A DNA stretch of 5,984 nt from Fimbriimonadaceae bacterium. GTDB taxonomy: Bacteria > Armatimonadota > Fimbriimonadia > Fimbriimonadales > Fimbriimonadaceae. Position 1 is the first letter of the stretch. The number at the start of each line of letters is the position of its first letter. Shown in pieces: positions 1-5,696 of this stretch. The notes below the pieces were generated by a model. The model saw nothing but the letters and a program-made list of their open reading frames with translations. It was not told the origin of the DNA and ran no database searches. A program made the position numbers and the translations under genes. The stretch spans positions 1-5,984 of the forward strand of contig JANWJY010000143.1 in NCBI GenBank assembly GCA_025451715.1. The letters are read 5' to 3'.

Positions 1-2
1 AG

Positions 3-47
3 TGGCCGAACTTCGGCCCCGTAGAGAATCTGAGCAGTGTCGATTAA
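3..47 (+). CDS. Possible 3' end of a rightward gene cut by the left edge
   Basis: Frame 3 of the plus strand is open from the window edge and ends at TAA 45-47, giving the tail WPNFGPVENLSSVD. Most of its codons end in G or C, as in the real genes here, while frame 2 over the same bases does not show this. If real, the gene converges on the PQQ dehydrogenase gene with about 50 bases between the stops. Fourteen codons are too few to assign a family, and the stretch could simply be non-coding. Confidence 0.25.
   Translation, partial: WPNFGPVENLSSVD
4..18. repeat. Short inverted repeat GGCCGAA-C-TTCGGCC
   Basis: Seven-base perfect arms flank a single central C. As RNA it could form a stem of about five G/C-rich pairs with a five-base loop. 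No T-run follows on the plus strand, and on the minus strand the following bases lie outside the window. It could be a terminator for leftward transcription from the PQQ dehydrogenase operon, or, if a rightward gene ends at 47, simply part of that coding sequence. Confidence 0.35.
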
Positions 48-85
48 GTCGCGGCTAAGCAGCCATTAACGGTCTGTTGAATGTT

Positions 86-99
86 TGAAGTGCACTTCA
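86..99. repeat. 14-base perfect palindrome over a stop codon
   Basis: TGAAGTGCACTTCA reads the same on both strands, and its last three bases contain the TGA stop (97-99) of the leftward PQQ dehydrogenase gene. It could fold as a five-pair stem with a TGCA loop. No T-tract follows in the leftward direction, so it is not a standard intrinsic terminator. It could be a protein-binding site or chance. Confidence 0.5.
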
Positions 100-1575
100 C
101 TCCGCTGGCACGAGCCGGATCACCTTGTCCGGGCCGTTGAGCACCACGTACACGGTCCCGTCCTTGTGGACGTTGATGTCGCGGATTCGTCCGTGACCGT
201 GCAAGAGCTCCTCGCGCTCGACCATCGTGCCGTCCTTCATGCGGAACCGATCGAGGTTCTCGCCGACCAGCCCGCCGGCGAGTAGGTCGCCGGACCAAGT
301 TGGAAACGCCGCGCCTTTCATCAAAGTCATGCCCGAAGCGCCGATAGAAGGCAGCCATCGAAAAACGGGAAGCGCGAAGCTCTCCCCCGGCCCGTTCCAA
401 GGCGTTCGGAATGGCGAGTCGTTGTAGTTGATGCTGAAAGCGCGCACGGGCCAGCCATAGTTGGCGCCCCTCTTGATCAGATTGACCTCGTCGCCGCCGC
501 GCGGGCCGTGCTCGGTGTCCCATAGGTTGCCTTCACTGTCGAACGCAAGTCCTTGTTGATTGCGGTGGCCCGTCGACCACATCGGACTTCCGGAAACGGG
601 ATTGTCCGAAGGGACCTTGCCGTCCAGGTGCAGGCGCATGACCTTGCCGTAAGGGTTGCCGTCGTTCTGCTGCACGCGCATGTTGGTCCCGCGCTCACCG
701 ACGGTGAAGAATACGTAGTCGCCCTGAAACACGATCTTTGAACCGAAGTGCACGCCAGCGCCAGAATAGTACTGCTGGTCGGCCTCGTAGATCGTCTGTT
801 GATCGGTCCACCTTGCGCTTCCGCCCGTGGCCGTCACCTTGCCGCGATAGATCTTCGTCATCGCGCCGCGCCCGCTCTTGGCAGGATCGGCCAATGACAG
901 GTAGACCCATCCGTTCGTCGGATGCACGCGGACGTCCATCAGCCCGCCCTGCCCCTGCTCGACAGAAGCGGGCAAGCCTGAGACTTCAGCGATCTTGTTG
1001 CCGCCCTGATATACGTACATCCCGCCTGGCCGGTTGGTGACGAGCATCTTCCCGTCGGCGAGCCAGTCGACCGACCAAGGCGTGCTCAAGCCGCCCGTCA
1101 CGACGTCTTCGATCTTGAACTTCGCGCGCTGAGACGTGTAAACGCCGTTCACCGCGCGCGGCGAGCCGAACTCTGATCGCAGCGCGTCCCTTTGCAGTTC
1201 GCGGATGTGCACGACCATCGACCAAACCACTTCGTCCGTCATCGTGGCGCCGTACGACTCCATCCCCATGTCAGGAACGCCGTTCTTGATCGCGTCGAAA
1301 AATGGTTTGTCGAGCTTCTGGTCGAACTTCTCCTTCGTGTTGAAGCTCTGTGTCCCCGCGCCGCCGCCTTCTCCGCGCCGACCGTGGCACTTCGCGCACG
1401 TGGCGTCGTAAAGCTGCGTGACGTTGACGTTTTGCGCGCGCTGCATCTCGGTCGGGCCGCCCGAAGTTTCAACCGCGCCCGCGCCGCCGCTACGCGGCGA
1501 TGTGCACGCGAAAAGAGTCACGCATCCAGAGAAAAGGAGAAAGCAAATCTTGCCCACTTTCAAATGATAACTCAA
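97..1575 (-). CDS. Lipoprotein PQQ-dependent sugar dehydrogenase with N-terminal cytochrome c domain
   Basis: This is a predicted exported lipoprotein of 492 residues that oxidises an aldose-type sugar with PQQ and passes electrons to its own haem c. A hydrophobic signal segment (about 10-23) ends in LFAC, so Cys24 is the likely lipidation site. The cytochrome domain (about 45-128) has CAKCH (60-64) and a probable axial Met at 103 or 105. The PQQ beta-propeller (about 155-490) follows the E. coli YliI / soluble glucose dehydrogenase pattern: GQGGLMD (Gln209), VHFGS with His276 as the likely catalytic base, GHRNQQG (Arg338-Asn339), EHGPRGGDE (355-363), NYGWP (372-376), and RIRD with Arg463 and Arg465. 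The residue expected to be a PQQ-contacting Lys is Val437. The start is TTG, the only start that keeps a full signal peptide in frame; a better-spaced ATG at 1585 is out of frame. It lies 17 bases after the methyltransferase gene. The family is clear but the substrate is not. Confidence 0.9.
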   Translation of the reverse strand: MSYHLKVGKICFLLFSGCVTLFACTSPRSGGAGAVETSGGPTEMQRAQNVNVTQLYDATCAKCHGRRGEGGGAGTQSFNTKEKFDQKLDKPFFDAIKNGVPDMGMESYGATMTDEVVWSMVVHIRELQRDALRSEFGSPRAVNGVYTSQRAKFKIEDVVTGGLSTPWSVDWLADGKMLVTNRPGGMYVYQGGNKIAEVSGLPASVEQGQGGLMDVRVHPTNGWVYLSLADPAKSGRGAMTKIYRGKVTATGGSARWTDQQTIYEADQQYYSGAGVHFGSKIVFQGDYVFFTVGERGTNMRVQQNDGNPYGKVMRLHLDGKVPSDNPVSGSPMWSTGHRNQQGLAFDSEGNLWDTEHGPRGGDEVNLIKRGANYGWPVRAFSINYNDSPFRTPWNGPGESFALPVFRWLPSIGASGMTLMKGAAFPTWSGDLLAGGLVGENLDRFRMKDGTMVEREELLHGHGRIRDINVHKDGTVYVVLNGPDKVIRLVPAE

Positions 1576-1592
1576 CTGGGAGCATGAAGTTC

Positions 1593-2567
1593 CTATTTGC
1601 GGCCGCGCAATAGGTCGAGTAACCGGCGCAAAGGCGCCGTGGCCTTCCAGCTCGTCGAAGAGCGGATCGCCGCAAGCTCGTGCCGCAGCGACTCCATTTC
1701 ATGGGGGACCGACTCGATCCGCGCCCGCAGCTTCTCGAAGTCGTGCAGGCTCGCGGAGTCCTTGCCCCAAAGGTCCAGCGCCCGAGCGCGCCTTTCCAGC
1801 TCTAAGGGGTCGCTGTTCTTGGGGTCGAAAGAGTATTCGCCGGAAGGGCCTGACGGAAGGTGCCACTGCGCGACGATCGCCGCGCCGAGGTGCTGGAAGA
1901 GCTTGCGGAATTCGTCCTGCTGCTCGTTCGGCAGCGAAGTCAGCCACCGCACCGCCTCGGGCGGCTCGCTGCCGACCGCAAGCACGCCGAGCCCGTAACT
2001 GTTGAAGAACGTAAAGCTCGGGTACCGACCACTGATCTCGCGCCACAGCCGGTGCACTCCGAAGTCGCTCGTGGTCACCGCAGTGTCGTGGAACAGCACG
2101 ACGCCTCTCTCGCTCACCTTCGGGAGCCACGTCTCGAAGTCGTGCTTCACCGCCTCATACGTGTGAAGTCCGTCAATGTGGAGCAGGTCGATCGAACCGT
2201 CGGCAAAGCTCGGTAGCGCAGCGTCGAACCTCATGCGCATCAGTTTCGAGAACGAGCCGTACTGCGGATCGTGGTAGGCGCTCAAGCGATCGTAAGTCTC
2301 GCCCGCGAGCAGTCCGGCCTGCTCGTCGCCCTCCCACGAATCGATTCCAAAGCACTTCGTCGGCAGGCCAACATTGCGCACCGCCTCGCAGAACGCGAAG
2401 TACGAATCGCCTCGCCACACGCCCAACTCGACGAAAGTCGAGGGCCGCGCCTCGCGCAAGAGCCAGCGCGCGAGTGGGATGTGGCCGTGCCAGTTGCTCG
2501 TCTGTCCCGTGCTCTCCGGCGGCCCGGGCAACGACGCGAGCGTCTCGAGCGAGAGAAAGTCAGGCAT
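1593..2567 (-). CDS. Class I SAM-dependent methyltransferase (Methyltransf_24-like) with C-terminal coiled tail
   Basis: This 324-residue protein is predicted to be a cytoplasmic methyltransferase of the type found in bacterial glycan and natural-product clusters. The SAM-binding glycine loop is FVELGVWRGD (45-54), followed by GIDSWEGD with acidic Asp76. The segment DLLHIDGLHTYE (127-138) and VLFHDT (157-162) supply Asp132, His135, His160 and Asp161, which resemble the metal-site residues of TylF- and CmcI-like O-methyltransferases. After about 210 the protein is charged and helical, ending in a probable coiled coil (about 255-302) and the segment SSTSWKATAPLRRLLD (303-318). A SWxxTAPLR tail like this is common, as I recall, at the ends of O-antigen glycosyltransferases and their methyltransferases. 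Its ATG shares one base with the upstream gene's TGA (TGATG, 2565-2569), which points to translational coupling. Acceptor unknown; a polysaccharide sugar is the best guess. Confidence 0.8.
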   Translation of the reverse strand: MPDFLSLETLASLPGPPESTGQTSNWHGHIPLARWLLREARPSTFVELGVWRGDSYFAFCEAVRNVGLPTKCFGIDSWEGDEQAGLLAGETYDRLSAYHDPQYGSFSKLMRMRFDAALPSFADGSIDLLHIDGLHTYEAVKHDFETWLPKVSERGVVLFHDTAVTTSDFGVHRLWREISGRYPSFTFFNSYGLGVLAVGSEPPEAVRWLTSLPNEQQDEFRKLFQHLGAAIVAQWHLPSGPSGEYSFDPKNSDPLELERRARALDLWGKDSASLHDFEKLRARIESVPHEMESLRHELAAIRSSTSWKATAPLRRLLDLLRGRK

Positions 2568-2569
2568 CA
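2565..2569 (-). promoter_or_regulatory. TGATG stop/start overlap (translational coupling)
   Basis: On the minus strand the alcohol dehydrogenase stop TGA and the methyltransferase start ATG share one A. No strong Shine-Dalgarno sequence precedes this ATG, so the downstream gene is probably translated by ribosomes terminating on the upstream one. This fixes the methyltransferase start and supports co-transcription. Confidence 0.7.
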
Positions 2570-3679
2570 GAAAACGATCACCGAACGGATCACGTTCCCT
2601 GTCTCCATCTCGTGGAACGCATCCTCCACGTCGTCGAGCGTGATCCGCCGCGTCACCATCCCGTCCAATTCGAGCTTTCCTTCAAGATAAAGCTGCGCCA
2701 TCAGCGGAAAGTCGTGCGAGGGCAGGGCGTCGCCGCAGTGGCAGACGTTTAATCCTGCCTTGTTCCAATAAACGCCCGTCGAAAAGTCGCCGAGGTTCAA
2801 GTGCACCGTGTCCGTCTCGGCAGGGAAGCCGATCGTCGTCGCACGTCCGCCGTACGAGAGCATCTTGACCGCCTGCTCGGTGCACGCCGGCACGCCCGTC
2901 GCCTCAAATGCGAACTCCACGCCGCCGTCCCAACCGTCTTCGGTGATCTTTCGCACCTCTGCGACCGGGTCGCCCTTGCTCGCGTCCACCGTGTGCGTCG
3001 CGCCGAACTTGCGCGCCCACTCGAGCTTCACCGGGTTCTTGTCGACGCCGATGATCATGCGCGCGTGCTGCAGCTTTGCGCCCTGAATAACGCTCAGCCC
3101 CACTCCGCCGCAACCGATCACAGCGACGCGCGAGCCCTGAAAGACCGGAGTCGTGTTCATTGTCGCCCCGACGCCGGTGATCACGCCGCACGCGATCAGG
3201 CACGCCTTGTCGAGCGGCATCTCTGCGGGTATTTTGATCGCCGCTTTGCCGTGCACGACCGTGTGGGTCGAGAACGTCCCGCACCGAAGCACCTGCGAGC
3301 AAAGCTCGCCGTCCGACTTCCGATGGATCCGCTGCCCCGGCCGAAGCGCCATGTAACAGTGACGAGGGTCGCCGCGACGGCAAGCAGGGCACTGCTCGCA
3401 CGGCGCTCGGTATGCGATCACCACGGGGTCCCCAGCCTTGAGGTGAGTGACGCCCTCGCCGACCTGCTCGACGTGCCCCGCGCCCTCGTGCCCCAGAACG
3501 ATCGGGAACTTCATCCCGCTGCCGCCGAGCATCTTCACGGTCAGATCCGTGTGGCAGACGCCGCTCGCCGCCAGCTTGACCAGCACCTCGCCCGGGCCAG
3601 GCGGGTCGACCGTGATCTCGCGCACGACCGCAGCCTCGCCCGGCGCCTCAAGAATGCTCGCTCGACCCTCTGTTGCCAT
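2567..3679 (-). CDS. Zinc-dependent alcohol dehydrogenase, class III-like medium-chain family
   Basis: A 370-residue medium-chain dehydrogenase that should interconvert an alcohol and an aldehyde with NAD in the cytoplasm. Catalytic zinc ligands are Cys42 (GVCHTDL), His64-Glu65 (GHEGAG) and Cys164 (ACGVITGVG). The structural zinc lobe is complete: Cys94, Cys97, Cys100 and Cys108. The Rossmann fold has GCGGVG (189-194), with Asp213 after the second strand favouring NAD over NADP. Length and order match the branch that includes formaldehyde/glutathione- and NDMA-dependent (tightly bound cofactor) alcohol dehydrogenases. I cannot choose between these from sequence. The ATG at 3679 gives a normal N-terminus; no clear ribosome site precedes it, but TAAAAT lies six bases upstream, so the transcript may be leaderless. 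It is the first gene of the leftward set. The substrate is unknown and nothing nearby makes an obvious aldehyde. Confidence 0.88.
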   Translation of the reverse strand: MATEGRASILEAPGEAAVVREITVDPPGPGEVLVKLAASGVCHTDLTVKMLGGSGMKFPIVLGHEGAGHVEQVGEGVTHLKAGDPVVIAYRAPCEQCPACRRGDPRHCYMALRPGQRIHRKSDGELCSQVLRCGTFSTHTVVHGKAAIKIPAEMPLDKACLIACGVITGVGATMNTTPVFQGSRVAVIGCGGVGLSVIQGAKLQHARMIIGVDKNPVKLEWARKFGATHTVDASKGDPVAEVRKITEDGWDGGVEFAFEATGVPACTEQAVKMLSYGGRATTIGFPAETDTVHLNLGDFSTGVYWNKAGLNVCHCGDALPSHDFPLMAQLYLEGKLELDGMVTRRITLDDVEDAFHEMETGNVIRSVIVF

Positions 3680-3685
3680 CCGCCC

Positions 3686-3691
3686 ATTTTA
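3686..3691 (-). promoter_or_regulatory. Possible -10 element for a leaderless alcohol dehydrogenase transcript
   Basis: On the minus strand TAAAAT is followed by six bases (GGGCGG) and then the ATG at 3679. This is the spacing expected if transcription starts on the start codon itself. No recognisable -35 hexamer lies 16-18 bases further upstream. The assignment rests on the hexamer and its position only. Confidence 0.3.
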
Positions 3692-3784
3692 GCCGCAGGC
3701 CCAGCATCCTCGCGAGCTTTGCCACCGGCCTCACAGGATCGCTCACGCCGAACCTAAATCGTCCGAGCCACGTGTAATAATCTA

Positions 3785-3793
3785 GGGAAGGAA
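3785..3793 (+). promoter_or_regulatory. Ribosome binding site GGGAAGGAA
   Basis: A purine-rich GGGAAGGAA lies four bases before the ATG at 3798, with its GGAAGG core at a normal distance. This supports that ATG as the start of the copper/haem fusion gene and shows the host uses Shine-Dalgarno initiation for at least some genes. Confidence 0.7.
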
Positions 3794-3797
3794 CGTT

Positions 3798-5624
3798 ATG
3801 GTGTGTGTGGGAACAACAAGGAGCGTGTGGGCGCTCGCGGTGGCCGGGTTTGGCCTCGCCGCGATGCTGGCAAACGGAGACCAAGACCCGGTCAAGGTCG
3901 CGCCTGAGCCGACCAGGGCCGACGGCATCGGCCGACTCATCACAGGGATCGCGGCCAAGACCCTCAGGGGTAGCACCTGCTCGATCGCTCCTGACGGTTC
4001 CAAAGCCACGGTCGTAGCGTTTACGGATGTCTCCTGTCCGCTCACCAGGAAGTACGCCCCCACCCTCGCAATGCTCGAGGATAAGTACAAGTCACTAGGC
4101 GTACGCTTTATATACATCAACCCGAGTAGCGCAGACGAGAAGGATGCGATCGAAGCCTGCGTCCGCGACAACGGTTTCGACGGCGACTACATCTGGGACC
4201 AGGACGGCACAATAGCCGCGACGCTGGACGCCAAGACCACCACCGAAGTCTTTCTGCTCGACTCCAAGAACACGCTCGTGTACCGTGGCGCGGTCGACGA
4301 CCAGTATGGCCTCGGCTACCAGATCGACGAGCCGCGCAAGACTTATCTCGTCGATGCGCTCGAGAGCACGCTGACAGGTGAGAGACCGAAAGTAGAGGCA
4401 ACCACGTCGCCGGGATGCGCGCTGATCCACGACGTCAAGAAGATGGAGCGCGCTGTCACCTATTACGACCAGGTCTCACGCATCATCCAGCGAAACTGTG
4501 TGACGTGCCACCGCGACGGCGGTGTCGCTCCATTCACCCTCGACACGTACGAGAAGGTCGAGAACTACAAAGGCATGATCAAGCTCGTCGTCGGCAACGG
4601 CACGATGCCTCCGTGGGGCGCCGCACCGAGCGCGAGCGGGCACAGCCCGTGGGCGAACGACAGGACGATGTCGGAGCAGGACAAGAGCGACCTCAACGCG
4701 TGGATCGACGGTGGCTGCCCGAAAGGCGACCCGAAGTACGCGCCCGAGCCGCTCAAATTCCACGACACGTGGTCGATCGGCGAGCCCGACCACGTCTTCC
4801 AGATCCCGCGCGAGATCGCTGTCAAGGCGACCGGGCAGTTGCCGTACTACCACCTCCGCGTGGAGACCGATTTCAACGAGGACAAGTGGGTCGATGCGAT
4901 GGAGATCGTGCCGACCGACCGCGGAGTCGTACACCACGTGCTCGTGTTCCTGGTCGAAGGAGGCAAGATCGGCGGCCGAGGTCTGCTCGAGGTAGACGAG
5001 AGCACGGGCTACTTCATGGGCTATGTGCCGGGCACGAGCAGCATCGTCTTCCCCGCGGGGCAGGCGAAACTTCTGCCGAAGGGCGCGACCCTCCTGTTCC
5101 AGATCCACTACACGCCGAATGGAAAGGCGACCAGCGACCAGACCAAGCTCGCGATCCGGTTTGCAAAGGAAGTGCCGAAGCAGGAAGTCCAAGTCTATGG
5201 GATCGTCAACCGCACGTTCATCATCCCGCCGAACGCGCCGGCGCACTCGGACAAGAACACGGTCACGGTCCCGCGCGACATCATGGTGACTGCGCTGATG
5301 GCGCACATGCACTTCCGCGGCAAGGCGTTCAAGTTCGAAGTGACATATCCTGACGGCAAGAAGGAAGTCCTGCTCGACGTCCCGCGCTACGACTTCAATT
5401 GGCAGATCACGTACCGCTACACGACTCCAAAGCTGCTCGTGAAAGGCACAAAGATCACGGCGACCGGCACGTTCGACAACAGCGCGAACAACCCCTATAA
5501 CCCCGACCCGAACAAAGCCGTCCGATGGGGGCTGCAGACGACTGAGGAGATGCTGCTCGGCTACGTCGAGTTCTACGCGCCTGGCAGCAAGCCCGGCGAA
5601 GTTCTGATCATGGGCGGCGGGTAG
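3798..5624 (+). CDS. Exported redoxin / cytochrome c / copper type II monooxygenase-like fusion protein
   Basis: A 608-residue protein with an N-terminal export signal (hydrophobic 10-25), so it probably acts outside the cytoplasm. Domain one (about 45-195) is a thioredoxin/redoxin fold: TVVAFTDVSCPLTRKYAP (71-88) has one Cys (80) instead of CxxC, and TTTEVFLLD (148-156) has Thr where the cis-Pro normally sits. Domain two (about 222-308) is a cytochrome c-like module with CVTCH (234-238) and probable axial Met270 (GTMPPWG). Domain three (about 325-598) matches the PHM/dopamine beta-monooxygenase fold, with every copper ligand present: His379-His380 and His437 for one copper, His503, His505 (HMH) and Met585 (TTEEMLLGY) for the other. 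The known family hydroxylates C-H bonds with O2, fed by ascorbate. Here the fused haem may supply electrons (inference). Substrate unknown. It is monocistronic, with a clear ribosome site and divergent from the dehydrogenase operon. Similar fusions are annotated, as I recall, in Planctomycetota, Acidobacteriota and Armatimonadota. Confidence 0.88.
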   Translation: MVCVGTTRSVWALAVAGFGLAAMLANGDQDPVKVAPEPTRADGIGRLITGIAAKTLRGSTCSIAPDGSKATVVAFTDVSCPLTRKYAPTLAMLEDKYKSLGVRFIYINPSSADEKDAIEACVRDNGFDGDYIWDQDGTIAATLDAKTTTEVFLLDSKNTLVYRGAVDDQYGLGYQIDEPRKTYLVDALESTLTGERPKVEATTSPGCALIHDVKKMERAVTYYDQVSRIIQRNCVTCHRDGGVAPFTLDTYEKVENYKGMIKLVVGNGTMPPWGAAPSASGHSPWANDRTMSEQDKSDLNAWIDGGCPKGDPKYAPEPLKFHDTWSIGEPDHVFQIPREIAVKATGQLPYYHLRVETDFNEDKWVDAMEIVPTDRGVVHHVLVFLVEGGKIGGRGLLEVDESTGYFMGYVPGTSSIVFPAGQAKLLPKGATLLFQIHYTPNGKATSDQTKLAIRFAKEVPKQEVQVYGIVNRTFIIPPNAPAHSDKNTVTVPRDIMVTALMAHMHFRGKAFKFEVTYPDGKKEVLLDVPRYDFNWQITYRYTTPKLLVKGTKITATGTFDNSANNPYNPDPNKAVRWGLQTTEEMLLGYVEFYAPGSKPGEVLIMGGG

Positions 5625-5628
5625 CAAC

Positions 5629-5662
5629 CCATCTGTAGGTGGGGGGGCAGAGCGGCAGATGG
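5629..5662. terminator. Possible hairpin between convergent genes
   Basis: CCATCTG (5629-5635) pairs perfectly with CAGATGG (5656-5662) across a 20-base G-rich loop that holds seven consecutive G (5641-5647). It starts five bases after the stop of the copper/haem protein gene, where a terminator is expected. The loop is long and no T-run follows on either strand, so it is a weak candidate for an intrinsic terminator. The rest of this 72-base convergent spacer (5625-5696) shows nothing else. Confidence 0.35.
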
Positions 5663-5696
5663 CCGTACCGTCCCTCGCGTGCAATGTGCTCCGACC

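Larger units (their letters stand above)
3680..3797. promoter_or_regulatory. Divergent promoter region between alcohol dehydrogenase and copper/haem protein genes
   Basis: These 118 bases separate two divergent genes, so promoters for both directions should lie here or just inside the flanking genes. Rightward, an AT-rich TAATAAT (3775-3781) is a possible -10 element with no convincing -35. A CACGTG palindrome (3769-3774) lies directly upstream of it and could be a binding site or chance. Leftward, TAAAAT sits at 3686-3691. No riboswitch-like fold or long repeat was seen. Confidence 0.55.

Noticed and set aside
53..64. GGCT-AAGC-AGCC mini-hairpin near the left edge
   Set aside because: A four-pair stem without a T-run is too short to distinguish from chance.
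44..523. 159-codon leftward frame overlapping the end of the PQQ dehydrogenase gene
   Set aside because: It is Arg-rich with no domain, and it overlaps the conserved C-terminal propeller blades in another frame.
1192..1587. 131-codon rightward frame over the start of the PQQ dehydrogenase gene
   Set aside because: It lies antisense to the signal peptide and haem motif and shows no motif of its own.
2801..3757. 318-codon open frame antisense to the alcohol dehydrogenase
   Set aside because: It has no family motifs and an Arg/His/Ala-biased composition, and the opposite strand encodes a complete zinc dehydrogenase with all its metal ligands.
5641..5647. Seven-G run as part of a G-quadruplex
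   Set aside because: Only one long G-run with a few GG pairs is nearby; the four regularly spaced runs needed for a convincing quadruplex are not present.
4476..5684. 402-codon open frame antisense to the copper/haem fusion gene
   Set aside because: Its product is rich in Arg, Val, His and Asp with no recognisable motif, and it is the mirror of a gene with clear domains and a good ribosome site. Long antisense frames are expected in GC-rich DNA.
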